Source: Ceriagrion tenellum
Lineage: Eukaryota > Arthropoda > Insecta > Odonata > Coenagrionidae
Direction: 5' to 3'
Length of the DNA: 64,000 nt
Assembly: GCA_963169105.1 (NCBI GenBank)
Contig: OY720637.1
Location: 53,838,964 to 53,902,963 of the forward strand
Shown here in pieces: positions 33,531-44,700 of this stretch; the first letter of the stretch is position 1, and each line of letters opens with the position of its first letter. The notes beneath the pieces were generated by a model. The model did not search any database and was not told the origin of the DNA. It saw only the letters and a list, made by a program, of their open reading frames with translations. Position numbers and translations under genes: made by a program.

Positions 33531-34320
33531 CTTGTAGCTCAAGTACACGGTCCACTTGTGGCTTCCGCCTGCGACTGGACCGAGGAGGTATGCCTGCGAA
33601 AGTCGGACCTCGGGTGTATTGCCCCTCTGACCTCTTCGACGACCAAGAGCGAGGCGAAAACCTCTCCCTCTGCCTCCCGGTGCCTTGCTTCCTCCACGAA
33701 TCGTCCTCCTTGTGCTGCGAGAGACTCCTGCTTCCAAGACGGAGCTCTGTACCCGTTGTGGCTCGATTGGGATGGGGAGACCGAATATAAGGAGTCGTGT
33801 CCTCCTGTTCCCCCTTCCCCCCCGCTAGATCCTGAACCCCGGGGTCACCCAAAGGGGGGGGGGATATCCTGTGGGGTTTCTGGAATGGGGCTGTATGTGG
33901 GAATAAGATTCGAGGCAGGGGTACACATGGAGAGTGGACGGACGTCCTACGCGAAAGAGTCTTGCTTGTGCCCACCTTGGTGTAGCGGTCACCTGTCTGT
34001 CCTGGGTCAGTCTGTTCCGGGAGCTGGAAGGGAAGACCGTGGGGTGGGGCTCCGTGGGTGGAATCCAATTACATGGAGCGCGTTGTCCCCATGGGTTACT
34101 TGTTATCGTTTTCTCCGTTTCCATTCCCTCTCCCAGCCTTCTCCCCCTCAAGTCTTATCCTTCCCACCTCTGTCCTCTTCATGGAGCCGCGTTCGGAGCT
34201 GCTTTTGTTTTTCTGAGTGATTTTTTTCTTGCTTTTTTCCTCCTTCATTCTCCTTTCCAGTCCCTTGTTTACTCTATAGAAAGGGGTTTGCTCCGTAGTC
34301 TTTGATTTTTCTTCGGTGTC
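33531..34320 (-). promoter_or_regulatory. GC-rich block with minus-strand splice donor, candidate first exon
   Basis: GC-rich sequence begins near 33500 and fades after 34200. On the minus strand it ends at a consensus donor, CTACAAG|GTGAGTG (33531/33530), and an open frame of 199 codons runs through it (34068-33469), low in complexity and rich in Ser/Arg/Pro. It lies 5.7 kb upstream of the signal-peptide exon, which needs a 5' non-coding exon on this strand. A promoter and first exon for that gene is therefore a reasonable guess. No TATA box was found. The end of this block was copied to 32.3-32.6 kb by tandem duplication. Confidence 0.4.
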
Positions 34321-34635
34321 CTTTAACTCTTACTATCTGTCTCTCAAGCTCGTCATTCAGGTCGGTAATGGGTTTATCATTGCGGAAACAAGTCACCCAA
34401 AATTAAATATTTGACATGTGTGATTTAATTAGATGATTTGCGTTTTGCGATTTCTCCCTTCCAGTTTGCGGAAGGGGAATCACTGCTCGTAGCCCTGTTT
34501 ACAGCGCGAGGATTGCATCGCCTGTATTGCTCGGAAAAGGAGAACCCTGTTTAAATTTCAGATTCAGATGTGATTTGATGGACCCTTTCCATTGAGACAG
34601 AAGCAAAAAAATTGCAGTTTTCCGCCAAAATTAAT

Positions 34636-34735
34636 TTAATGTTGCTAGTTTCAACATTACTATATCATCTTATAGCTTTGATGTTCCTGCATCATTTTCT
34701 AATTATATTGTAACATTGAAACTAGTCAAATCGAA
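34636..34735. repeat. Decayed hairpin repeat
   Basis: TTGCTAGTTTCAACATTA (34642-34659) pairs imperfectly with TAACATTGAAACTAGTCAA (34711-34729). Between them ATATCATCTT and GATGTTCCTGCATCA are relics of the loop motif. It has the same GTTTC..GAAAC plan as the other hairpins. Confidence 0.7.
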
Positions 34736-37700
34736 TCTGTCCTGTGTGTTTTGCTTCTGTCAATAGGGGAATCATATATTTACTTTACGGTATTTGCTTT
34801 TTCTTTAGTTTTTATGACTCAGTTAACATTCCCTTTTTTGCTCATGTTTCTCATGGAAATTCAGACTAATATTAGGCCTGTCATTGCTGAAATAAGGTAC
34901 TGATATTGAGTACATTCTGTGGATAAATCGAATTCAAATATTTGGGTTCCCCCCTACTCCTTTTATCGTTCGGGAAGGGAGAATAATCCTTCGTCACCAG
35001 AAGTTCAACCCTGGGGTAACATTGCCTAAACTATATCGTCTATAAATATATAGTACACATCATGTTGTGAGTGAAACTTTAGCAATAGAATTATTTACGA
35101 ATTATTCTGTTTCTCATGTTGGCATTAGATTATTCTCCTCCGATGTAGCTTGTTTACTCAGGAAAATGTATTCATCGTGGTCTTTGCTGTTTGTTTCGCT
35201 TACGTTACCCACGTGCCCTCAGTATCCGTCTCCCAAAGTCACCTTCTTACCTCCAAACCGTTGATAGGATTGCCATGGACGGAAAGGGTTACATAAAATT
35301 GTAGGTGTGATTAAAATATATCTTTGAATATCCGCAACTCTTCTCATTTGAGGAAGGAGAATCATTCCTCGTTACTTTCGTTCCTCTTTCGTAGTTAAGG
35401 CGCCGAATCTGGATCACGCATACCTACTCTGTGGTGAAATAAGGCATTATCAATATCAATTTATTGTTGAGGATCAAAAAATAATTTAGGATATGAATAA
35501 TATAGAAAGTGTTGAGGGTATTGCCGTATATGATTTTGGTTTTCATCGTGTTTTTCCAGTTTCTCTGCGAGGGTTTTACATGGGAAAACGTGTATTTGGT
35601 GAATTATTGGCTATGACGATTCCAGCCGTTTATGCCTGTAGGTAGCTAAAATGAAGCGCAGGCTTTTAAATTTGTGTATTTTTTTACGAATTAGTTGTAA
35701 AGTGAACTGAAATAAACTCTCGTGAATTACATTTGTAATGTAAATGATCATATTCAAACGTACCAGAAGTTGCAGTTTTCACTGTTTCATTTTATTGCTC
35801 CATTTCAAGACCTCACTATACTGTTTAGTCTGTCATGGTGTTAAATGAGCAATTGATCTAATTTGACTCGTATAGCTGGTAACTTGGATAAGTTCTATAT
35901 TTTTTGTAGGATTACTCAGTAAGTGTAATGGGGGAAAACGGAGTTCTAGTTCTAAAACGGAGTTTTTAATTTGCTAGTTACAACATTTAAGGAAATAATC
36001 GTATAATTTATTGCCATTTTCCAATTATACTGCGCAAAATATTTACCTCCTTTTGCGCGGTCTACCATATAACACTTCCGAATGCATATTTTATACTGAC
36101 ATTAGCGACGTGATATGTCACAATGCTCTCTCTGAGCCCACAACGTGACTTCAATATGATATGAAATAATTTGACGGTATTTTAAAGTCTTTGCTACCCA
36201 CTTTACGGTCATGTGTTATTTGGTCATAGTCGTAGTGTCGTAATGGCTTATTTTTTTTCGATAATTTATACAATACTCTTCGGTACTGATGAGCTCCTAC
36301 GTAGCATGATCAATCCTTTTTATGGTGATTTTTATCGTCAACTGCTCATAAACATCGTGCAAAGCTCTTAATAAAGTTTGTTTGGTTACTTGATCGTAAA
36401 TGTTTACCTCACGGCATGCTCTTCTTATCTCCATAGTTCAAATGTTTTGAAAAGAATTATTTCCCATATTTCGTGCCCAATCAATTTTCTAGAAAGAGAA
36501 AAGCTTTCATTCGTCGGGCTTCCCTTAATTTTTCATCATAACGCTTGTCGCATCTTGTTTATATCTGATAGTTTTAGCTGTGAGTCATTCTCACATACGT
36601 TCTTGTCATCTGAAGTCAAATCCTGTATCTATTAGATAGGGAATGAGCTGGTCAGTGGCTATTTCTCTTGGACATTTCCTTTCAACTGTGGTTAGTTTGT
36701 TATATGACACCTAAATGAGCAAAACATTTGTGATAGAACCGATTGAAAACAAGAAATATAAAGTAATGTTCTACGTAAAAGGGTGCTATTTTGATATCAT
36801 ATCACCCAAAAGAAAACTCACGAAGCAAAATATAATGATTATGCATGGTATTATATCAGTATTTGTTATATTTTCTTTAGTATTCTCCTATGTTCTTGGA
36901 TCGTCCAAACTGTAATATTTACTGGATATTAGTATCTTATCACCGATCCTTTGGGGTAAAGTGTGACGAAAATACTCCAGTTCTATGACTCTAGGGTCCA
37001 TACTAATTATTTGAGAGTTATGGTTCATAATTGTTTATCTTTGAAGCAGTTGTCGGCGACGTAACTTTGGAGAATGAAATTATTCCCGAGAGTAGAAAAA
37101 TACTGGGTTATTTTCCACACTCTACATTTTCAGACTTGACCGGTCTCGATGGTTTTACATCATTATCAAACGCAGGTTTTTATCGTCGTGATAAATCGGT
37201 TTTGTTTACATTGTCATTAAGAATCGAATCATGAGACTGCTTTATTAGTATTAAAACAGGCTAATTAAAAGTGAGTGTTTTTTACTCTGGGTTTTTCTCC
37301 ACTCATTTTAATTTTATAAAATGGGAAGAACGAAATATTTCCTGTCGATACTTAGAACCCATTCGTTGAAATAAAAATTCACTTTTTTTTACTCCGGTTT
37401 AATATCACTTTGTGTACGTACGTCTCGGAATAATTTTGTTACTAAAGTGGGCGTACAATTTATACTGTGTGCCAACCTGGTTGTCGAGATACGTTAATGG
37501 TGAATGGCATCAACACGTATGAATTGACTCGACTTAGTTTATTACCGTGAAGTCCTTATTCAAATGCCAGTGAATGATGTACTCAATAATCATTTTAATT
37601 GTAGTTATATCCTCATTAATATATCTTTTACGTATTCATTTGTTTTATTTCAAATGCGTGATAATCATTTAAATTTTAGTGTATTTTCGTGCGATTGAAG

Positions 37701-38046
37701 CACTTTGCAACACCCAAACTGTAATGTGCGTTTATGATTGAGTTGAATTAAATTAAGCGTATCTATTGCTCGTATATAAAATTTACTGCTTATTTTAGCA
37801 ATCGCCCTCGAATAAGTTGTGAGGTAGACTCGCGTATTTTTATAACTGTGCCGAAGGAAAATTTATATTCTTGCGGTGTAAAACGTAAATATGTATTTTT
37901 GTTTGGAAGTTCCCTGAGTCCTCTTGGAATCAGTTTTCATGTTTGGTCATTTTTTTTATTGAAAATTTCTACAGGATTGAAAAATATTTCTTTAATTTTC
38001 GAAAGAATTAACGTTCTTGTGGACTATCTAATCACGTACGATGATT
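34736..38046. other. AT-rich non-coding stretch, nothing recognised
   Basis: Over 3.3 kb without any repeat, exon or RNA gene I can support. Open frames are short and without motifs. It could be intron or intergenic sequence. Confidence 0.5.
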
Positions 38047-38680
38047 AAGCCTGAAGGAGGGAAGGATTCCAGCGCTCGAGGCTGTAGAAAAACGACCAGT
38101 ATCATTTTACTGCTTTCAGTTCTTTGACTTCACTTTTGGTCTAAAATAATCGGATAATTTACTGGAAAATTGACTTTTTCATTCTCCGTAAAATATGTTC
38201 ATAGCTCTGCCACTATAATTGCTTTCAGAAAAGTTGTTGCTCTTATAAGAGTATTTTTGGAGCCGTGAAGATAAGGCCATTGGTCTTTGACGGAAACTAT
38301 AAATAGATATTTAACAGTCTCTTTATTTTTGTTGCAATCGTCAAGAGGCCAAACGAAATCAGTGTTCGTATTTCAACGTTCTCGGGGGCAGAAAAATGCG
38401 TCTAAATTATTAAATATTTTTATAACTTGCGGGTAAATTTTCGTAGTTTTAAACTAACTCGTCGCGTACGGTATTAAGGTTTTGAAGGAGGCACGGATTT
38501 TGCCAGCACGTCGAGGCTTAAGGAAATTCGGCCAAAGTCGGAACGTGGACTGTTTCGAATTCCGTGACCATCACAGTATTTTCTCCGTGAATGAAGTAGA
38601 ATAATTCGTGGATGACGTGTTGGAAAAGTGATTTTTGTCATTCTCTGAAAAATAAAATACTCCGCCGGGCCATTATGACC
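38047..38680. repeat. Diverged tandem duplication, unit about 434 bp
   Basis: GAAGGAGGGAAGGATTCCAG..CTCGAGGCT (38050) corresponds to GAAGGAGGCACGGATTTTGC..GTCGAGGCTTAAG (38483). Both are preceded by a CGTACG-containing AT stretch and followed in order by GACTTTTTCATTCTC / GATTTTTGTCATTCTC. The copies have many indels. Confidence 0.6.
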
Positions 38681-39010
38681 GCCGTGGAGAGGTATAATTG
38701 AAATGAACGGCTGAGTCGCGCATGTGTATATCCTTCTTTCCGCTCCCTTTTGGAGGTCGGAAGTCATCTCCCAAGGGCCGCATCCGTCACGGCCCTTCCG
38801 ATTAAGGGCCCGCACACACACACACATTCCGCGCTGTTTTCCCTTGTTCCCCGAGGCTAATTGACAGGCACGCGTGTAGTAAAACTCAGACACGTCCCTG
38901 CCGGCTTAATGACCGCGGAATGCTGCGGGAGCGTGCTTTCGCGACTGGAGGGGTAATTACTCCTCCGCTCCCTCCCCCCTCTTGTTTTGCAACTTTTCTC
39001 TTTTCTCCTC
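38680..39010. promoter_or_regulatory. Small GC/CpG-rich patch with (CA)n
   Basis: CpG-containing sequence (GGGCCGCATCCGTCACGG, GACCGCGGAATGCTGCGGG) and a CA repeat at 38810-38826. The 139-codon minus frame has no motif. It might be a small promoter or enhancer, but this is not supported by any specific site. Confidence 0.3.
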
Positions 39011-39399
39011 GTCCACCCACTCAAACCCCCTTTGAACGACCTTCTCATTTGCGATGTGAAGCTGCCTCAGTTTTTCATATGTAATATTTTTACTTTCCGT
39101 ATTGTTATTAGTTGCATATGCGCCGCACCACGTTGTCACGTCACCTTTCCGGGTTTCGTGAAAAATTTCAGGGGGGGGTGTCAAATAGAGAACATGTTTT
39201 TTATCCATTTTAAGATTTTGGGTCATTTTTGAGTAATGATCACAGCGGAGTAGTTTTATCGAAGTGTTTCTTACTGCTGAAAGCTAATCTGCTTCTTCCG
39301 TTTTTCATCGTTATTTTCGCCAGTGGAATCACGTTCGATGGAAGAAGGGAAGGGATGGAGTGATGCGGAAATGCGGTGGCGCAGTGGGAAATTGAAAAC

Positions 39400-40546
39400 A
39401 ATTTAGGTAGTTTGAGCGAGGTAGTTCCCTAGTCATAATGGAGACCATATATATTCGAACGATACGTTTTAATTTTAGCAGTTTTAGGATGCATGAAATA
39501 AATATTGTATTATTATTGGTGCAATATCATGGTGTTACATGACTGAAATTCTAATAAATTAAATAAAAATATCTCTATACGTCTAACTTGACTCATTTTT
39601 TTCGCGCGATACCTTTAAAAGTCCTTCACAACGGAAGGATCTTTGTGATTCTGAAATAATTACAGCAATGTGATTTATTTTTTTTAAATGGTTGAAAAGG
39701 CATAAAAACGATATGCAATTAGTTTTATGGCGAGATCTAGATGCTAGAAATACCTAATTTTTTATTAATGTTTCTATGGATTGAATACGCGTACCATTTC
39801 CCATGTATAATGGCTGGTATATTTTGGCAAATATCTTAGAAAGTAGTTCGTTAAGGGGCTGATATTTTGGCATCTTTAGAAAGGTGAAATATTTTCATTA
39901 AAATCAGCCTGAATTCATTGATTTTTAGGCGAAATGTTATTTCGCTCACAATACCTTAAAACGCGCAATCAGCCGTATTTCATGAAGTTTGAGTGAAATA
40001 TTATTTTGCTGAGAAATCAATGAATTTGGTCTCATTTCGAAGAAAAACATCTCACCCTTCCAAAAGTACCAAAATATCAGCCCCTTGCCGAACTACTTTC
40101 CGAGATTTTTTACGACAAATACCAGCTCTTTTACATGGGAGACGGTACGTGTATACATTCCAGAGAGACCTTATTTAAAAATTGGGAATTTCTAACCCTT
40201 AGATCTCGTCCTAAAATTAAAGTGTGTAGTATTGTATGTTTTCTCGGTTTTTTTACATTAATCATAATGTCTCTGCAGAACTTTTCAGAATCATAAACAA
40301 ACCTTCCGTAGTGAGGGAGTTATAAACGTACCGAGCGAAAAATAATTAGTTTATGAATTATGTAGATACTTATACTTTATTAAGTAGTATTTCAGTCATA
40401 TGTTAGATTACAAATAATATTACAATGTTTACTTCATGCTTCCTGGAGCTGCTGAAATTAAACTTGTTTTTGGAAACAAGTTTAATTTCAGCAGCAGTTT
40501 GGTCTCCGTTATGACTAGGGAACTATCTCGCTCAATCTACCTTAAT
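39400..40546. mobile_element. Large fold-back element, arms about 560 bp
   Basis: The outer left sequence AGGTAGTTTGAGCGAGGTAG, TTCCCTAGTCATAATGGAGACC is mirrored at the right end as GGTCTCCGTTATGACTAGGG, AACTATCTCGCTCAATCTACC. Matching pairs continue inward: TCGCGCGATACCTTTA with TAAACGTACCGAGCGA; GGCGAGATCTAGA with TAGATCTCGTCC; AAAGTAGTTCGTTAAGGGGC with GCCCCTTGCCGAACTACTTT; and TTCATTGATTTTTAGGCG with CTGAGAAATCAATGAA at the centre (about 39970). No transposase is present. Flanks read TTTA (left) and TTAA (right), so a 4-bp target duplication is possible. A secondary 22-bp perfect hairpin (40449-40494) sits within the right arm. Confidence 0.9.
40449..40494. repeat. Perfect 20+ bp hairpin inside the fold-back arm
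   Basis: GCTGCTGAAATTAAACTTGT is followed after a few bases by ACAAGTTTAATTTCAGCAGC. The left arm of the fold-back has only a single related stretch here (TTTTAATTTTAGCAGTTTT), so this hairpin arose or was lost after the arms formed. Confidence 0.85.
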
Positions 40547-41398
40547 TGGTCAGTTATGCAGTTAATACGAAGAAAACATAGGTGTTAATAGCGGAATCAT
40601 AAGCGTTATAATCCATCTTTTGAAATAAAAAATGGAAGTGGTGCCCAAAATGTACCTCTTCAATCATAATATAAAGTGACATGTTGCACGTGATAGCCGT
40701 GTACGATTAACCATTTTTCAGAGAAAAAGCTTGTGTGTCGTGCGTCAAGATGGCTATCACGCTCATATATAATCAATGGAAATCTTGAATGGATTCCATG
40801 CAGTTTGTAAGCGCCTTGAATCTCGGTGAACTCGAAAAATACGAAATATTGTGGCTCTGCAATATGCGGTAGCGTTTGATCAGAAAATATGTTTCTTTTG
40901 GCAGAAGAATTTGATTCGTACTTTAATATCAGTCGTGGATGGGAAATGTAACATTCATTTTCTCTCGATCAATCATTTGGTCCTCTCGCAATTGTTACGT
41001 AGTCAACGTATTATTTTGCTCTTGGTGAGTATATTATATTATATCGGTAAGTTCAGAAAAATATTTCTTTACAATTTGACAATTAGGGATTTGCGATCCG
41101 TAAGACAATGTCCTCAGTCGCTATGTAAAAAGGCATTTCATGTTTCTTTGTAATTAATGACGTCAGTGACAAAAAATGCTCTTGTTGTGTAGCTAGCCGT
41201 GCTTTGTTAATCATTTTGCTGATGTAAAAAGAATGTCATGTTTTAGGCGATTAATTTTTACATTTTATTTATGCGTATCCAAGTCACACTATTTGTTATG
41301 CTCGTTATGATCATGGAGTTGTTTACAGATTTGTTTATTCTGAAATGACTGAGTAAGTTATGTCCTCAATGTTAATGCAGCCTGGAGGATGTCTGATG
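40547..41398. other. AT-rich non-coding stretch, nothing recognised
   Basis: A 100-codon plus frame (40851-41153) has no family motif and no splice context. Nothing else is supported. Confidence 0.4.
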
Positions 41399-41682
41399 TT
41401 ACTTTATCTGAGAAGTCCTGGTCGACGGGCACTGAGGAATATAAGTAACATTTGGATTGCCGGCCAACGATTATGGTGTTAAACGCTTTTGATGAAAAAC
41501 ACTTCAAAAATATGAATTACTATATATTATATTAGCATTCTATTATAATATAATATATTCTATTATATATAGCAATCCTAAAAAAAGCGTCTAACACCAT
41601 AATCGTTGGCTGGCAATCCAAATGTTACTTATATGAAAATATTCCTCAGTGCCCGTCGACGAGGACTTCTCAGATAAAGTAA
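41399..41682. mobile_element. Fold-back element, 284 bp, long inverted repeats
   Basis: Outer ends are TTACTTTATCTGAGAAGTCC and its reverse complement. The arms then share GTCGACGGGCACTGAGGAATA, TAAGTAACATTTGGATTGCC, GGC.AACGATTATGGTGTTA and ACGCTTTT, about 95 bp per arm. The right arm has a short insert (TGAAAATA). The centre (41493-41578) is AT-rich and itself partly palindromic. It has no coding capacity. A target duplication was not clear. Confidence 0.9.
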
Positions 41683-42889
41683 TTCTGTGTGTAACTGCCA
41701 GTCACGTCTGTGACATTTTTACAATATTTCACAATATTATTTCGTGCAACTTGCATTTAAATTTCCTGATTAGCTTTTTTGTTGTTGAAAAGCGTGGGTT
41801 TTGTGTTTATTAGTGCTCACATATCGGACGACGCTAATTCTCTAATTCTAATTGTACCACAGCATCTCTAAAGTTATTTTAGTATAATAAATAATCATTA
41901 CTCACGGGCTGATTAGTTTTAGTGTTATTTGTAGATTACATCTCCTGGATAATCACCTCTAATTGTTTTAGGAAACAGAACGAACCCGCCGCCAATACTC
42001 CTTTAATTTTTCTTAACTAAACCTTCTTTCTCGGGAGACGGTTACACGATTCAGTTACGACTGTCGATATTCGTCTCGAATAAACAAGTAAGTAGTTCGG
42101 AAATCCATTCCCCCTATTCCGGTAAATTCAATTGAGCCTTTTTCCAATTATGCCTTCTAGTTTGCCAATTAGTCTCCTTGGAAGCAATCAGTCAAATACC
42201 ATTACCCCTCAATATTGCTCATAGGCTTTTGCCTCGCATTTCTTACCGTCCCACCAATATATTTTAATCATGTTAATTTCCACTCTTTATGCTTTAAAGC
42301 AACAGCGAATTATTGTAATAAAATCGAATAGTAGTCATATAGAGCTACGTAAAAACAAATAATTTGATTCTTCAAGATTTAATATAATATTTGCATAAAA
42401 TCGAATTAAAATATATTATTCAGACAGTATGTAATATTTCATTGCAATTTTCCCCGTATTATGATAGGAGCTATGGGCTGTTTACGTACACGTGGATAAT
42501 AATATAACGACCTTTCTGGACCGCACATGAGGTATTGCTTTGTGGAAACCTTTAGTTCGTCTATTAGCATAGTAGGAGCGTTTATTCTGGTTGACTGAAA
42601 TTGGAAATAATTTCATGGTTTTTGGTTGTTCGCCGTGACGTCATCGTAGGAATCATGCTGTACGGGTTTTCTCAATCCATATTTACCTAATGACCCTGAC
42701 CTCTGCATCCTGAATCCATTGCAATATTTGTTGGAAATTCAGTGCGGTGCAATAAGTATGCGAGTTGACAACGATACTGTTATTTCGTCGAAATGGTTTC
42801 GAAGAATTTCTCGCCGAATAATCAGGAATGTGTTCTCTTTATTTTTTTGTTCAGCTAATTTTTCTCGAAAGCATTCAATCTTTTATTTA
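41683..42889. other. AT-rich non-coding stretch, nothing recognised
   Basis: No supported feature. Confidence 0.45.
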
Positions 42890-43180
42890 TCATTTCCTTA
42901 TCTTCTCATACGTTCTTTCCATCTCTTCCATAGCCAACTAGCATTCTTCTTTCCTTCTAGGCTCTGATCTCGCAAAATCTTAATTATCTAGTTGTCCTCC
43001 ACTCTGTTAATGTGATCATTCCACGCCTTTTTTGCTCTGTAGCCCATGCGAATAATGGCATCACTTTGCATTCTTCTTTGTGTAACCATCCCATCTTTGC
43101 TTGTTCTTCCTTTTGTATTTTTCTTAATTTTTTCTTTTCATGTTTCTAGTGATCTATCTCTAAGTGTTGCTGTCGCTCTA
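42890..43180 (-). mobile_element. Non-LTR retrotransposon fragment (RT C-terminal end)
   Basis: The minus strand reads DGMVTQRRMQSDAIIRMGYR, then KKAWNDHINRVEDN, stop, IIKILRDQSLEGKKNASWLW and KRWKERM. W-N-D-H-I-x-R-x-x-D followed by V-K-I-x-R-D and an R/K-W-x-x-x-x tail is usual at the end of several insect retrotransposon ORFs. Confidence 0.6.
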
Positions 43181-43246
43181 GCTTTAATACCGTGAATTAT
43201 TTAAGGACTATTAATAATTTTCAATTAAATCGTAGTTATAATTGTG

Positions 43247-43489
43247 AACCCCAGAAGTCAAGGGGTCTAAGTGACATTTTTGAAAAAAATAAGTTAGGTA
43301 CAGGAATGGGATGTGAAAATATAAATCATTTATGTGGTAAAGGGATCCAAGTGATTTTCTTGACAGGTGCTGCTATCTAGGGTAATGCCTCTTAACTACT
43401 TAGTGAGTTGTACCAAACATTTTCAACTTTGACTTAAGTTTTCTCTAAACAATGGTTTTGTTACTTAGACCCCTTAACTTCTGGGGTCC
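43247..43489. mobile_element. Short inverted-repeat element (MITE-like), about 243 bp
   Basis: The left end ACCCCAGAAGTCAAGGGGTC, TAAGTGAC is matched in reverse complement by the right end ACCCCAGAAGTTAAGGGGTC, TAAGTAAC, about 28 bp with two mismatches. The interior is AT-rich and non-coding. The target duplication could not be fixed, so the superfamily is open. Confidence 0.88.
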
Positions 43490-44014
43490 TCTATTATTAT
43501 GGCTCATTATTCTCCTAGTCCTCCACTTCTTCTTTCACTCTCCTTATCATTTGTCTCGACTTTGGTGATTCCTGAACGATCGATTCCTGATACGATCGTT
43601 TTCTTCAGTCAGGCAAAATATCTAGAACATCAAAGTTACAAATTGTGTTGGAATAAAATGGTTGGTTCAAAGGATATGGAAATTGAGAACTACAGCATTT
43701 TAACCTTTGGACTGTAGATCGCTGATGAAAATGGCGATGGTGAAAATGTCTCTCTTTATGTATCTCACTTTCGGTTGAATATGCCGCCATCCTTCCATCC
43801 TGAGAATCTTTCACTGAGAAAATTCCATCCACTTTCATGATTCAGATACACGAACATTGTCGTGGTGCTCCTCGGCTTTAATGAGTTCTAGCGTTGAAAG
43901 TTTATGAATTTTGAGGTTCTCTAACTCGATGAGTTCACCGACAGATGTCTGCTTGTGGAGGAATTCAGTCTTTTATGCAGCATCTTTGATTCCCTTGTTT
44001 TGTGTGTTGATTCA

Positions 44015-44700
44015 ATTCAATTCATTTATTATCGTGGGCCTTTCGAGCCCACGATATTAATTTTTTAAATTTTTTTTACATGTTATTACAAAAGTAAGAA
44101 AAATATAAAAATAAATAAAGAAAAAAAGAAATTAGTGATTATTACAAAAAATAATATAAATTTATATCCCATTAAATGTTAATTCGCCGGTTTTCAGTTT
44201 CACATTGGATATACATATCAGGAATGTTGCAAACATCCTTGTTCGGTATATATTATTACATTCATAACCATAATAGAGATCACAGTTCGAAAATGTAGCA
44301 AAGGACAAAATTAAATATATACATTCTTTCCCATTTCACGTAAGTTAATAGAGCAGTGTTATCTGCTATGCAGGAAATTGCCATGCGTCATTTAGAAGTA
44401 ACCTGTACTTTTTTCATTTGAACACACGTATTGATTGTGAGTTTCTTATTTCTAATGGTAATGAGTTCCATATTTTAGAAGCTGTCACTATAAAATATTT
44501 ATTGAGGTGAGGAGTTCTGTGCTGGGGCATATGAATCTCAACATAGTGATTTCTGGTAGATATTGAGTGGATATTTCTTTTCCAAGTGAATCTTTGGAAC
44601 AGATAAGATGCCCCTCGGTTGATGTCTTATTCATCCAGTTGACTTAAAAAATGGTGTTCTTGTATTTGATTTTTTTCTTTTGTTGATACTCTTATGTTGT
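44015..44700 (-). mobile_element. CR1/L2-like non-LTR retrotransposon, 3' end
   Basis: The minus strand reads HLNKYFIVTASKIWNSLPLE, IRNSQSIRVFK, then KKYRLLLND, matching the W-N-S-L-P-x-x-I-R..F-K-x-x-L end of CR1/L2/jockey-type ORFs and the NSFYVNSCIVWNSIP tail of the 7.7-8.7 kb element. The 3' UTR ends in an AATTC-type tandem repeat (44015-44030). A small hairpin CGTGGGC..TTCGAG..GCCCACG lies next to the tail (44034-44055). The 5' limit is approximate. Confidence 0.78.

Larger units (their letters stand above)
32283..33604. repeat. 348-bp tandem duplication, second copy split by a hAT element
   Basis: GGAACAGT..TATA.AACTAAAT starts at 32283 and 32631 (unit 348 bp). Copy 1 runs 32283 to about 32605. 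Copy 2 is 32631-32673, interrupted by the hAT insertion, and resumes at 33400 to about 33604. Shared landmarks are TTTGA.GTTGGCATC, CTACCTTGG.AACC, CTCACCTTGTAGCT, and CTTCCGCCTGCGACTGGACC. On the minus strand each copy contains the same possible exon end: ..GCAGGCGGAAGCCACAAG.. then CTACAAG|GTGAGT (donors at 32526 and 33531). In copy 2 the frame HKWTVYLSYK is open. In copy 1 the equivalent Trp codon is a stop. Confidence 0.85.

Noticed and set aside
33459..34220. 253-codon plus-strand frame
   Set aside because: GC-rich block with equally long frames on both strands; no domain. The minus strand has the only good splice donor, so plus coding is unlikely.
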